From the NCBI GenBank assembly GCA_002292285.1, contig DBBP01000011.1, positions 62,001 to 126,000 of the forward strand: a stretch of DNA of 64,000 bases, read 5' to 3'. Below the pieces are notes generated by a model. The model worked only from the letters and a program-made list of their open reading frames with translations, made no database searches and was not told where the DNA came from. Numbering within the stretch: position 1 is the first letter of the stretch; each line of letters begins with the position of its first letter. This stretch comes from Proteobacteria bacterium UBA981 (GTDB taxonomy: Bacteria; Pseudomonadota; Gammaproteobacteria; Ga0077536). The position numbers and the translations under genes were made by a program. This document shows positions 35,020 to 43,953 of this stretch, piece after piece.

Positions 35020-37617
35020 TCAGGCGTCGCTGCCTGAATCCGGCTCGTCGGTGGCATCCTCGCCATCTGCCTCGTCATCCCCACCACCCAGATCTGCGAT
35101 CGGGGCAATGCCGATAAGACTTTCACTCTTGGCGAGTGAAATCAGGCGAATCCCCTGGGTGTTGCGACCAATGACTGACACGCCAGCCACAGGCGTGCGC
35201 ACTAACGTGCCTTGATCGCTGATTAACATCAGTTCGTCATCGTCGCTAACGGAAGTCGCACCAACCACAGCACCGTTACGCTCGTTAGCCTGTATCGCGA
35301 TTACGCCCTGACCGCCGCGCCCTTTGCGAGGAAACTCGGCGTACAGGGTGCGCTTGCCATAGCCGTTAGCCGTAGCAACGAGAACCGTGCCCTCTCCGAC
35401 GATTGGGATCAGCGAAATCACTTCGTGATCAGCGGCGAGCCGAATACCGCGTACACCACGCGCCGTTCTTCCCATCGGTCGCAGCGCCTGTTCCGGAAAA
35501 CGTATGGCTTTACCACTCGAGCTGATGAGCATGATGTCACTGGCCCCAAGCGTCAGAGCAACGCCGACCAGGTGATCATCATCACCCAGGTCTACAGCGA
35601 TGATTCCCGAAGCGCGCGGACGCGAGAAGTTCGCCAGAGAGGTCTTTTTAACAATCCCGCGAGCAGTCGCCATGACGACGAACAAATCCGGATCAAACTC
35701 CTTGATCGGCAGCACGGCTGTAATCCGCTCCCCTTCACCCAGCGGCAGCAGATTGACCAGTGGACGCCCCCGCGCTGTACGGCCGGCCTGGGGCAATTCG
35801 TAAACTTTGAGCCAGTACAACTTGCCGTTGTCGGAGAAACACAACAAAGTGTCGTGCGTGTTGGCGACGAATAGTTTGTCGACGAAATCTTCGTCGCGTG
35901 TCGTTGTCGCTGTTTTGCCTTTACCGCCGCGTCGTTGCGAGCGGTAAACGTCGAGCGGCTGCGATTTCGCGTAGCCGGCGTGTGACAGCGTCACCACGAC
36001 ATCTTCCTCGGAAATCAGATCTTCCAGCGACAGGTTTTCCTGCGTATCACTAATCTCGGTACGTCGCGCATCACCGTACTGCTCGCTGACTTCCTCAAGC
36101 TCGACACGAATCACATCCATCAACCGTTCGGGACGCTCAAGGATATCGAGCAGATCGTCAATTCGCTCCAGTAAGGCGCGGTATTCGTCGAGGATTTTGT
36201 CCTGCTCAAGTGCCGTCAGGCGTTGCAGACGCATCTCAAGAATTTCTTTAGCCTGACGGTCCGACAGATGGTAGCCATCGTCGCGCAGTCCAAGGTCGGC
36301 GGTCAGATCCAGCGGCCGCGATGCATCAGCACCAGCTCGCTCCAGCATGCCCAAAACGATACCTGGCGCCCACGGTTGCGCAGCAAGACGCTCGCGAGCC
36401 TCGGTTGGAGACGGCGACGTCTTAATGAGTTCGATAATCGGGTCAATGCTGGCCAGAGCCACAGCCAAGCCTTCAAGAATGTGTGCACGGTCGCGCGCTT
36501 TGCGCAATTCAAACATCGTGCGACGGGTCACCACTTCACGTCGGTGGCGCAAGAAGCAGTCAATCAAGTCATGCAGATTGAGCGTCTTTGGCTGCCCATC
36601 GATAAGCGCCACAACGTTAATGCCGAACACCGACTGCATTTGCGTCTGTCGGTACAAGTTGTTTAGCAGGACTTCGGGGCTCTCGCCGCGTTTGAGCTCG
36701 ATAACGATGCGCATACCGTCTTTGTCAGATTCGTCGCGAAGGCCGTCGGGCCGAATGCCCTCGATCTTCTTTTCCTTGACCAAATCGGCGATTTTTTCGA
36801 TCAAGCGCGCCTTGTTCACCTGATAGGGCAGCTCAGTGACGATAATCACCGGGTGATCGGTGTCGCCGTTCTCGATCTCAGCCCGTGCCCGTACATAAAT
36901 CCGCCCACGGCCAGTGCGGTAGGCCTCACGAATGCCGGCAGCACCGTTAATGATGCCGGCAGTCGGAAAATCCGGACCCGGAACGTGTGCCATCAATCCA
37001 TCCAGATCGATATCGGGGTTATCCACCATCGCAATGCAGGCGCGAATCACCTCGTTCAGATTGTGCGGCGGAATGTTGGTCGCCATGCCGACTGCAATAC
37101 CGCTGGAACCGTTGACCAGCAGATTCGGGATACGCGACGGCAAAACAGTCGGTTCGAGCTCTTTACCGTCGTAATTGGGTGCGAAATCGACCGTTTCGCG
37201 ATCGATGTCAGCGAGTAACTCGCCCGCGATACGGTCCAGACGGCATTCTGTGTAACGCATCGCAGCGGCGGAATCGCCGTCGACCGAACCGAAATTACCC
37301 TGTCCGTCGATGAGGGTGTAGCGGAGCGAAAAATCCTGCGCCATGCGCACCAGCGTGTCGTAAATAGCGCTATCGCCATGCGGGTGGTATTTGCCCATTA
37401 CGTCGCCAACCACGCGCGCACATTTCACGTACGGGCGGTTCCAAACGGTGTTGGCTTCGTGCATCGCGTAAAGGACCCGGCGATGGACTGGTTTAAGGCC
37501 ATCACGGGCATCGGGGAGCGCGCGCCCAACGATTACGCTCATCGCGTAATCCATGTACGACTGACGCATTTCGTCTTCGATATTGACGGGTAGTAGTTCG
37601 CGTGCGAAATCGGCCAT
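35020..37617 (-). CDS. gyrA: DNA gyrase subunit A
   Basis: The 865-residue subunit cuts and rejoins DNA during negative supercoiling. From ATG 37617 the numbering matches E. coli: catalytic Tyr122 in AAAMRYTE, and the quinolone region GKYHPHGDSAIYDT with Ser83 and Asp87 in the wild-type state. The C-terminal half has six beta-pinwheel blades, with the GyrA box QRRGGKGK near residue 560. An acidic tail rich in aspartate and glutamate (about 30 residues) ends the protein. TTG 37626 three codons upstream is an alternative start. Its own promoter is visible between it and mtnA. Confidence 0.98.
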   Translation of the reverse strand: MADFARELLPVNIEDEMRQSYMDYAMSVIVGRALPDARDGLKPVHRRVLYAMHEANTVWNRPYVKCARVVGDVMGKYHPHGDSAIYDTLVRMAQDFSLRYTLIDGQGNFGSVDGDSAAAMRYTECRLDRIAGELLADIDRETVDFAPNYDGKELEPTVLPSRIPNLLVNGSSGIAVGMATNIPPHNLNEVIRACIAMVDNPDIDLDGLMAHVPGPDFPTAGIINGAAGIREAYRTGRGRIYVRARAEIENGDTDHPVIIVTELPYQVNKARLIEKIADLVKEKKIEGIRPDGLRDESDKDGMRIVIELKRGESPEVLLNNLYRQTQMQSVFGINVVALIDGQPKTLNLHDLIDCFLRHRREVVTRRTMFELRKARDRAHILEGLAVALASIDPIIELIKTSPSPTEARERLAAQPWAPGIVLGMLERAGADASRPLDLTADLGLRDDGYHLSDRQAKEILEMRLQRLTALEQDKILDEYRALLERIDDLLDILERPERLMDVIRVELEEVSEQYGDARRTEISDTQENLSLEDLISEEDVVVTLSHAGYAKSQPLDVYRSQRRGGKGKTATTTRDEDFVDKLFVANTHDTLLCFSDNGKLYWLKVYELPQAGRTARGRPLVNLLPLGEGERITAVLPIKEFDPDLFVVMATARGIVKKTSLANFSRPRASGIIAVDLGDDDHLVGVALTLGASDIMLISSSGKAIRFPEQALRPMGRTARGVRGIRLAADHEVISLIPIVGEGTVLVATANGYGKRTLYAEFPRKGRGGQGVIAIQANERNGAVVGATSVSDDDELMLISDQGTLVRTPVAGVSVIGRNTQGIRLISLAKSESLIGIAPIADLGGGDDEADGEDATDEPDSGSDA

Positions 37618-37653
37618 TAGCGGCAAAACAAGCTATTGATTATGAAAGGAAAA

Positions 37654-37669
37654 TCCCCACGTTCGGGGA
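37654..37669 (-). promoter_or_regulatory. Hairpin at the predicted 5' end of gyrA mRNA
   Basis: TCCCC and GGGGA pair around a six-base loop, followed by TTTT. It coincides with the predicted transcription start, so it could stabilise the mRNA end or cause early pausing. Confidence 0.35.
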
Positions 37670-37675
37670 GCGCTT

Positions 37676-37684
37676 ATTATAGCA
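37676..37684 (-). promoter_or_regulatory. Extended -10 promoter of gyrA
   Basis: On the minus strand the sequence TGCTATAAT gives a perfect -10 box with the TGn extension, 59 bases before the gyrA ATG. No clear -35 box is seen, as is common with extended -10 promoters. The predicted transcript would begin near 37669. Confidence 0.55.
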
Positions 37685-37723
37685 CGCAATGGGCCGGTTA
37701 GGCACCCCTGACGAGCACTTTTT

Positions 37724-38767
37724 TCAGGAAGAGAAAAGCGCGTCTATCGAAGCCTTGTCGGGCGCCATGATGACACCCGCTTCAGTGACCAGCGCGTCAA
37801 TTAAATGCGCCGGGGTCACATCGAAAACAGGGTTCAGGGCGGTGACCCCGGGCGCCGCGATTTCGTCCCCGCGAAAGTGAGTAATCTCGCTCTGGCTGCG
37901 GTGCTCGATAGGAATATCGCTGCCGCCGGCGATCGCTCGATCGATGGTCGACAGTGGCGCCGCGACCATAAATTTCAGGCCGTGGGCGCGGGCCAAAGTT
38001 GCGAGACCATAAGTGCCAATTTTGTTTGCCGTATCGCCATTTGCCGCAATGCGATCGGCCCCCGTGATGACCCATTGGACCTTGCCGCTTTGCATCAGAT
38101 GCGCCGCCGCGCTGTCGACTAATAAAGTCACGTCGATGCCGTCCTGCATTAACTCCCACGCGGTCAAGCGTGCGCCCTGCAACCAGGGCCGGGTTTCGCA
38201 GGCGTAGACCTGACTCACCCGCGCTTCGGCATGAGCACTGCGAATCACACCCAGGGCCGTCCCATAACCACTGGTCGCGAGAGCCCCGGCATTGCAGTGT
38301 GTGAGAACGCCGCAACCGGGCGTCAGCAAACTTGCACCCAGTTTCCCCATGCGTTGATTGGCCGCGAAATCGGCGGCCTGTAGCTGTTGGGCCCTGGCCA
38401 GCAGCGGTGGAAAGGGATCAGATGAAGTAGTCGGGATAGCCTGGCTCATCTCGTCCAGAGCCCAGGACAGATTGATCGCAGTTGGGCGCGCTTCAGCCAG
38501 TTTGGCGATATCGGAGATCAGAGCTGCCCGCCAGCCTGAAGTCGTGCGGGCAAAATGCGAGCGCGCGGACAATGCAACGCCGTAAGCTGCAGCGATGCCA
38601 ATCGCAGGTGCGCCGCGCACCACCATGTCGCGAATAGCGGTGTAGACCGCGTCGGCGCTATCGCAATGGACGTAGGCGATACGCGCCGGCAAGCAAGTTT
38701 GGTCGAGCAGGACCAGCTGACCGTCGCGCCAGGCGATGGGGTGGGTAATCGAAATGCTGTTGTCCAT
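37724..38767 (-). CDS. mtnA: S-methyl-5-thioribose-1-phosphate isomerase
   Basis: The 347-residue protein is MtnA, which isomerises methylthioribose-1-phosphate to methylthioribulose-1-phosphate in methionine salvage. It has RDMVVRGAPAIGIAAAYG, a catalytic cysteine segment LTHCNAGALATSGYGTALG and the catalytic aspartate in ITGADRIAANGDTANKIGTYG. ATG 38767 starts the family's MDNSISITHPIAWRDG; the frame is open further upstream but without similarity. It is divergent from the MTA deaminase gene and lies upstream of gyrA, an order shared with Pseudomonas. Confidence 0.95.
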   Translation of the reverse strand: MDNSISITHPIAWRDGQLVLLDQTCLPARIAYVHCDSADAVYTAIRDMVVRGAPAIGIAAAYGVALSARSHFARTTSGWRAALISDIAKLAEARPTAINLSWALDEMSQAIPTTSSDPFPPLLARAQQLQAADFAANQRMGKLGASLLTPGCGVLTHCNAGALATSGYGTALGVIRSAHAEARVSQVYACETRPWLQGARLTAWELMQDGIDVTLLVDSAAAHLMQSGKVQWVITGADRIAANGDTANKIGTYGLATLARAHGLKFMVAAPLSTIDRAIAGGSDIPIEHRSQSEITHFRGDEIAAPGVTALNPVFDVTPAHLIDALVTEAGVIMAPDKASIDALFSS

Positions 38768-38958
38768 TGAAGATCTCGTCGTCCAGTGAGGTCGGAAGTC
38801 CGATGCGCTGGCGCACCAGCATTGTCGGGTGGGGTGCACCGCCCTGCGCCGGCGGGGTCGCTACATCGTGATCAAAAATTTCCGCGATACGCGTGCGGCT
38901 GATGGTGCTGGACCGCTGTGGTACTTTAATCCGAATTTCACCGCACGCAAATTCAATC
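38768..38958. promoter_or_regulatory. Divergent mtnA / MTA deaminase intergenic region
   Basis: The 191 bases between the two start codons must hold both promoters. A short hairpin, GCTGG-CGCA-CCAGC at about 38808-38821, is the only inverted repeat noted. No riboswitch was recognised. Confidence 0.35.
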
Positions 38959-40287
38959 ATGGCTACGCTGCAAGCAATCCACGCGGGCTGGGTCATCCCG
39001 GTTGAGCCACACGGCGCGGTGCTGGAAAAGCACACCGTCGTCGTCGAGAACGCCCTGATTAGGGCCATCGTGCCGACCACGGAGTGGCGCCCCGATGGGA
39101 CCACCGAATTAATAGAAATAGATTGCCGCGAGCACGCGCTTATCCCAGGACTCATCAACGCCCATACGCATGCGGGCATGAGCCTGTTCCGGGGTCTCGC
39201 CGACGATCGGCCGTTAATGGAATGGCTGGAACAGCACATCTGGCCTGCAGAGGCTGAGTTTGTCGGACGCTCATTCGTTCGTGACGGCACTCGCCTGGCG
39301 GCCAGTGAAATGCTGCGCGGCGGCACCACCTGCTTCAACGATATGTATTTCTTCGGCGACGAGGCGGCAGCAGCGGCGATAGAAACCGGTATTCGCGCTG
39401 TCATCGGCATGATTGTTATTGGCTTTCCGAGCGCGTGGGCCGGGACAATCGATGATTATTTTCGCAATGGTCAGCAAATCCATGACCAATACCGTGATCA
39501 CCCGCTGGTCACGACAAGTTTCGCCCCGCACGCCCCGTACACGGTCGATGACGCGGCCTTACTGCGTATTGCTACGCTCGCAGAAGAGCTCGATTTACCG
39601 ATCCACATGCATCTACACGAAACCGCCGACGAAGTTGAACGCGCGGTCGCCTCCAACGGTGCCAGTCCGCTCCGTCGCCTGGAGGGCCTCGGCCTGCTCT
39701 CGCCCCGCCTACAGGCAGTGCACATGACTGCGCTGACAGACGATGAAATCACCGCCGTCGCACACGCCGGGGTTAACGTTGTCCACTGTCCCGAGAGCAA
39801 CCTCAAACTTGCCAGTGGTTTTTGTCCGGTCGCGAAGTTGCTCAGCGCGGGCATCAACGTTGCACTCGGCACCGACGGCGCAGCGAGCAATAACGACCTC
39901 GATATGTTTGGTGAGCTGCGTACTGCCGCACTACTTGCTAAGGGCGTGGCGGGTGATGCGAGCGCATTGCCTGCTGCCAGCGCGTTGCGGATGGCCACGA
40001 TAAACGGCGCCAAAGCGCTCGGCCTGGAACAGCAAATCGGATCCATATCGGTTGGCAAACTGGCTGATTTGGTGGCGGTCGATATGAGCCAGCCTGACAC
40101 TCAGCCTCTCTATGAACCGATATCCCAGCTGGTCTACGCCGCCCATCGCAGTTTGGTACGCGAGGTTTGGGTCGGCGGCCGCCACGTCGTGCGCGGCGGT
40201 CAACTTGTCAGCGTTGACGTGATGCAGGTTGTGGAGAATGCACGCCAATGGCGCGATCGCATTGCGCCGCTTGCTACCTCGACCTGA
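38959..40287 (+). CDS. mtaD: 5-methylthioadenosine / S-adenosylhomocysteine deaminase
   Basis: The 442-residue amidohydrolase has the zinc and catalytic pattern of MTA/SAH deaminases: LINAHTHAGMSLFRGLADD, a metal histidine in MHLHETADEVE, VHMTALTDDEI, HCPESNLKLASG and the catalytic GTDGAASNNDLDMFGE. It converts methylthioadenosine to methylthioinosine. Together with mtnA, divergent next door, and the phosphorylase at 21490, it forms the deaminating salvage route known from Pseudomonas. ATG 38959 gives the family start; a few upstream in-frame codons have no similarity. Confidence 0.92.
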   Translation: MATLQAIHAGWVIPVEPHGAVLEKHTVVVENALIRAIVPTTEWRPDGTTELIEIDCREHALIPGLINAHTHAGMSLFRGLADDRPLMEWLEQHIWPAEAEFVGRSFVRDGTRLAASEMLRGGTTCFNDMYFFGDEAAAAAIETGIRAVIGMIVIGFPSAWAGTIDDYFRNGQQIHDQYRDHPLVTTSFAPHAPYTVDDAALLRIATLAEELDLPIHMHLHETADEVERAVASNGASPLRRLEGLGLLSPRLQAVHMTALTDDEITAVAHAGVNVVHCPESNLKLASGFCPVAKLLSAGINVALGTDGAASNNDLDMFGELRTAALLAKGVAGDASALPAASALRMATINGAKALGLEQQIGSISVGKLADLVAVDMSQPDTQPLYEPISQLVYAAHRSLVREVWVGGRHVVRGGQLVSVDVMQVVENARQWRDRIAPLATST

Positions 40288-40307
40288 TATGACTCAACCC
40301 GAAGGCT

Positions 40308-40925
40308 TTAGCTGCCGCCCTGCCGATAGCCGTCCCACATATTGACGATTTTGCAAAACAAATCTGCAGTGCGCTCGGCATCATAGATGGCCGAATGGGC
40401 GGCCTCGGAATCCCACTCAAAACCCGCCGCACGGACCGCGCGAGCGAGAACAGTTTGCGCGAACGCAACCCCGGACAGCGCGGCTGTGTCGAAGGTGCAG
40501 AAATTGTGAAACGGGAAATCCTTGATTCGTGCGCGCGCCGTCGCAGCTTTGACGAAGGCCAGATCGAAGGCCGGATTGTGTCCGACCAGAATCGCTCGGG
40601 TACAGCCGTATTCGTGTACCTGCTGACGAACAAGTTCGTAGACCGACTGCAGCGCAGTTTCTTCATCAACCGCCAGGCGAAACGGGTGAAAAGGGTCGAT
40701 CTTGTTGAACTCCAGCGAACGTTGGTCAAGGTTTGCGCCGGCAAACGGCGTCACGTGGTGGGCAATTGTTTCGCGACGCCGCCAGCCCTCGTCCGGGTCA
40801 TACTCAACCAGCACTGCGGCGATTTCGAGTAAGGCGTCGGTTTCGGCATTGAAACCGCCGGTCTCGACGTCGATGACGACCGGGAGAAAACCACGAAATC
40901 GATTGGTGGCGCTGTACTCAGACAT
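40308..40925 (-). CDS. rnt: Ribonuclease T
   Basis: The 205-residue DEDDh exonuclease trims 3' ends of tRNA and other stable RNAs. Similarity to E. coli RNase T is strong over the length: RFRGFLPVVIDVETGGFN with the first Asp-Glu pair, EIAAVLVEYD, LVGHNPAFDLAFV with the second Asp, FCTFDTAALSGVAFAQTVL and AHSAIYDAERTADLFC with the His-Asp pair. ATG 40925 gives the right length; the frame runs on upstream without similarity. It converges with mtaD and is divergent from the tas gene. Confidence 0.95.
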   Translation of the reverse strand: MSEYSATNRFRGFLPVVIDVETGGFNAETDALLEIAAVLVEYDPDEGWRRRETIAHHVTPFAGANLDQRSLEFNKIDPFHPFRLAVDEETALQSVYELVRQQVHEYGCTRAILVGHNPAFDLAFVKAATARARIKDFPFHNFCTFDTAALSGVAFAQTVLARAVRAAGFEWDSEAAHSAIYDAERTADLFCKIVNMWDGYRQGGS

Positions 40926-41010
40926 GTTGAGGACGTAAGTATGGCAGTGTTGAAGCTTGATCCATGGGGCGGGCAACGTCCAGAACAAACAGGCATTTAA
41001 AGCTATCGCG

Positions 41011-42051
41011 ATGCGTAGAAGCAAACTCGGTAAATCTGACCTGCAGGTGAGCTCGTGGTGTCTGGGCACGATGACCTTCGGCAGTCAGACCGCCGCGCCA
41101 GTCGCTTTTGATCTATTGGATCTTGCACTGGAAAACGGCATTAACTTTATTGATAGCGCGGAGATGTATCCGGCCCCGGCCCTGGCGAACACTTACGGCG
41201 AAAGCGAACGGATTATCGGACGTTGGCTGGCCCGGCGCGGTCGACGAGACGATGTTGTTCTGGCCACAAAAGCGAGCGGACCCGGCGCGTTCGTTCCGTG
41301 GATTCGCGAAGGCCGCTCCAATCATTGCGCTGCTCATCTAACCGCCGCAGCCGATGCAAGCCTGGCGCGGATGGGAACAGACTATATCGACCTCTACCAG
41401 CTTCACTGGCCCGACCGCGCGGCGAATTTCTTTGGCCAACTTGGCTTTAAACCAGCACGCCAAGAGGCGAGCTTTGATGTTGAGGAATCTGTAGCAGCCC
41501 TTGCCGCGCTGGTTAGCAGCGGCAAGGTTCGCCATGTCGGGCTGTGCAACGAAACTGCTTGGGGCACGATGCAGTTTCTAAATGCGGCACGGCGTCTTGG
41601 TGTGGCGGAAATCGTTTCGGTGCAAAACCCGTTCAACTTGCTCAATCGCAGCCTCGAAGTCGGCCTCGCGGAAGTCACCTGGCGCGAAGGTTGCAGCGTA
41701 ATCGGTTATTCACCGCTTGCATTCGGCATGTTGACGGGCAAGTACCTGGACAACAGCGCCGCAGCGGACGCGCGCCTGAATCGACATCGGCAATATCGAC
41801 GCTACTCCAGCAAACGTGCGCTGGCGGCCACGTCACGCTACCTCGCGATTGCGCGCGAGGCCTCACTTGATCCGACTCATATGGCACTCGCCTGGAGCGC
41901 ATCGAAACCCTACGTTGGCAGCGTTATCATAGGCGCCTCAGATTGCCGCCAGCTGCAGCACAATTTGCTGGCACACGACCTCGAATTATCCCGCGATGTG
42001 CTCAAAGCAATAGACGCGGTGCACGAGGAAATTTCCAATCCTTGCCCCTGA
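41011..42051 (+). CDS. tas: Tas-like NADP(H)-dependent aldo/keto reductase
   Basis: The 346-residue aldo/keto reductase has exactly the length of E. coli Tas. It shows the start RRSKLGKSDLQVSSWCLGTMTFG, the catalytic FIDSAEMYP with Asp and Tyr, LATKASG with the lysine, YIDLYQLHWPDR with the histidine, and a C-terminal NADP-binding VIIGASDCRQLQHNL. The natural substrate is unknown. It is divergent from rnt and ends shortly before purB. Confidence 0.88.
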   Translation: MRRSKLGKSDLQVSSWCLGTMTFGSQTAAPVAFDLLDLALENGINFIDSAEMYPAPALANTYGESERIIGRWLARRGRRDDVVLATKASGPGAFVPWIREGRSNHCAAHLTAAADASLARMGTDYIDLYQLHWPDRAANFFGQLGFKPARQEASFDVEESVAALAALVSSGKVRHVGLCNETAWGTMQFLNAARRLGVAEIVSVQNPFNLLNRSLEVGLAEVTWREGCSVIGYSPLAFGMLTGKYLDNSAAADARLNRHRQYRRYSSKRALAATSRYLAIAREASLDPTHMALAWSASKPYVGSVIIGASDCRQLQHNLLAHDLELSRDVLKAIDAVHEEISNPCP

Positions 42052-42059
42052 CCAGCCTT

Positions 42060-43439
42060 ATGACTGAACCATCCATGCGCAACGAACTCACTGCGGTATC
42101 CCCTCTCGACGGTCGTTATGCCCGCCATACTGCTCCGCTAACGAGCGTCGTTAGCGAATTCGGATTGATCCGATATCGCCTGCAGGTCGAAGTCGAATGG
42201 CTGAAGACGCTGGCAGGAGAAAAAACTTTTGGCGGCCTGCGTGCGTTCACACCTTCGATGACCAAGCATCTCGACTCGATCGTCGATGACTTTGATGTTG
42301 TCGGCGCGGCGCGTATCAAAGAAATCGAGCAATCCACCAACCACGATGTGAAGGCAGTCGAGTACTACTTGCGCGAAGCCGTCGCTGGCAAGGCGGATTT
42401 TGATCCCGCGCTGCCGTTCATTCATTTCGCCTGTACTTCGGAAGACATCAACAACCTGGCCTACGGCATGATGCTGAAAGAGGCGCGCGATAAGTGTCTT
42501 GTGCCCGCATTCACGGGCGTAATTACCCGATTAAGAACGCTGGCGACGGAATTCGCCGACGACGCCATGCTCGCGCGTACGCACGGACAAAGCGCCACGC
42601 CGACGACCGTCGGTAAGGAACTCGCCAATGTGGTCGCCCGACTGGAACGCCAGATGCGCGGCTGGGACACCGTGTCTTTAAGCGGTAAATCAAACGGCGC
42701 TGTTGGCAACTACAACGCGCACCGGGTCGCCTGTCCGGACACGGATTGGCCACAGGTGACCGAACGGTTCGTGAATAGCCTTGGTCTTGAGTTCAATCCC
42801 TACACCACCCAGATAGAACCGCACGACTGTATCGCTGAATACGCGGATGCGCTGGCCCGCCTGAACACCATCCTGATCGATCTCAGTCGCGACCTGTGGA
42901 GCTACATATCGATTGGCTATTTCAAGCAACGTACAGTGGCCGGCGAAGTCGGCTCCTCGACAATGCCGCACAAGGTCAACCCGATTGATTTTGAAAACGC
43001 CGAAGGAAATCTGGGTCTTGCCGCTGCGATGCTCGATCACTTCGCGCGCAAGTTGCCGTTGTCCCGACTGCAACGTGACCTGACAGATTCAACGGTACTG
43101 AGAAACCTCGGTAGCGCGCTTGGCTATAGTTTGATCGCCCTTCGTTCACTGGACAAAGGTCTTGGGAAACTTGAACTCGATCGGGTGGCGCTGGCTGACG
43201 ATCTCGACAAGGCCTGGGAAGTGCTGGCTGAGCCTGTACAAACCGTTATGCGCTTCCACGGCATCGCCGACTCCTACGAACAACTCAAAGAACTGACCCG
43301 TGGGCGCGACATAGACCGCGTGAGTCTTCATCGGTTCATTGACGGGTTGACCATTCCCGACGATGCGAAGGCGACCCTCAAAAGCCTGACGCCCGCCACC
43401 TACACTGGCCTTGCGAGTGGCCTAGCGCGAGATGTCTGA
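42060..43439 (+). CDS. purB: Adenylosuccinate lyase
   Basis: The 459-residue enzyme acts twice in purine synthesis, cleaving SAICAR and adenylosuccinate. It matches the E. coli type throughout: LTAVSPLDGRYAR, EQSTNHDVKAVEYYL, FIHFACTSEDINNLAYG, ARTHGQSATPT with catalytic histidine, and the flexible loop AGEVGSSTMPHKVNPIDFEN. Start may be ATG 42060 or ATG 42075; neither has a clear ribosome binding site. It overlaps the next gene by eight bases. Confidence 0.97.
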   Translation: MTEPSMRNELTAVSPLDGRYARHTAPLTSVVSEFGLIRYRLQVEVEWLKTLAGEKTFGGLRAFTPSMTKHLDSIVDDFDVVGAARIKEIEQSTNHDVKAVEYYLREAVAGKADFDPALPFIHFACTSEDINNLAYGMMLKEARDKCLVPAFTGVITRLRTLATEFADDAMLARTHGQSATPTTVGKELANVVARLERQMRGWDTVSLSGKSNGAVGNYNAHRVACPDTDWPQVTERFVNSLGLEFNPYTTQIEPHDCIAEYADALARLNTILIDLSRDLWSYISIGYFKQRTVAGEVGSSTMPHKVNPIDFENAEGNLGLAAAMLDHFARKLPLSRLQRDLTDSTVLRNLGSALGYSLIALRSLDKGLGKLELDRVALADDLDKAWEVLAEPVQTVMRFHGIADSYEQLKELTRGRDIDRVSLHRFIDGLTIPDDAKATLKSLTPATYTGLASGLARDV

Positions 43440-43953
43440 AGAACCTCAGACGAGCGCCCTGAAGCTCGGCGAAGACAATCTGCTAGTCGAGATCGATACA
43501 CGCGAGACTCTGGCATGGCACACGCTTTCGATGGCGCAACAATGTAGCCGCCACCTCGATATTGTCAGTCGTCATCTTGACCCGCAGCTCTATGACACAG
43601 ATGACTTCAGCGCGGCGGTAAAACGCCTCGCGCTAAGCAGACGCCGCGCACGGGTACGCATTATGGTTATCGATGCTCGTCCTCTCGTATCGAAAGGACA
43701 CCGGCTTATTGATCTGTGCAATCGATTGCCTAGTTTTGTCGAAATGCGTGCGCCGGGCAGGCAACATCGCTCTTACAACCAGGCGGTGATGCTGGTTGAT
43801 GGCCACGGCTACATACATCGTCAATTTTCCGACCGCTTCGAGGCGCAGGCTAATTTTGCCGACCGCCGCGTCGCCAGCAGCATGGGTGATCGCTTCGAAG
43901 ACATGTGGGAACGTGGCGTGCCAGAAACCCGCTTCCGGAGACTACACATATGA
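43432..43953 (+). CDS. DUF7931-like protein, PLD-like fold suspected
   Basis: The 173-residue protein has no signal peptide or membrane segment. It is a conserved Gammaproteobacterial protein of unknown function of the DUF7931 type as far as I can judge. Readable features are ETLAWHTLSMAQQCSRHLDIVSRHLDP, a VRIMVIDARPLVSKGHRLIDL segment and a C-terminal FADRRVASSMGDRFEDMWERG. The strand-helix pattern resembles half of a phospholipase D fold, but no HKD motif is seen, so no enzyme activity is claimed. It overlaps purB by eight bases and the next gene as ATGA, so the three are likely one transcript. Confidence 0.65.
   Translation: MSEEPQTSALKLGEDNLLVEIDTRETLAWHTLSMAQQCSRHLDIVSRHLDPQLYDTDDFSAAVKRLALSRRRARVRIMVIDARPLVSKGHRLIDLCNRLPSFVEMRAPGRQHRSYNQAVMLVDGHGYIHRQFSDRFEAQANFADRRVASSMGDRFEDMWERGVPETRFRRLHI

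Noticed and set aside
38658..39410. 250-codon open frame antisense to mtnA and mtaD
   Set aside because: It has no family resemblance and lies opposite two well-supported genes; serine- and arginine-rich composition is typical of antisense shadow.
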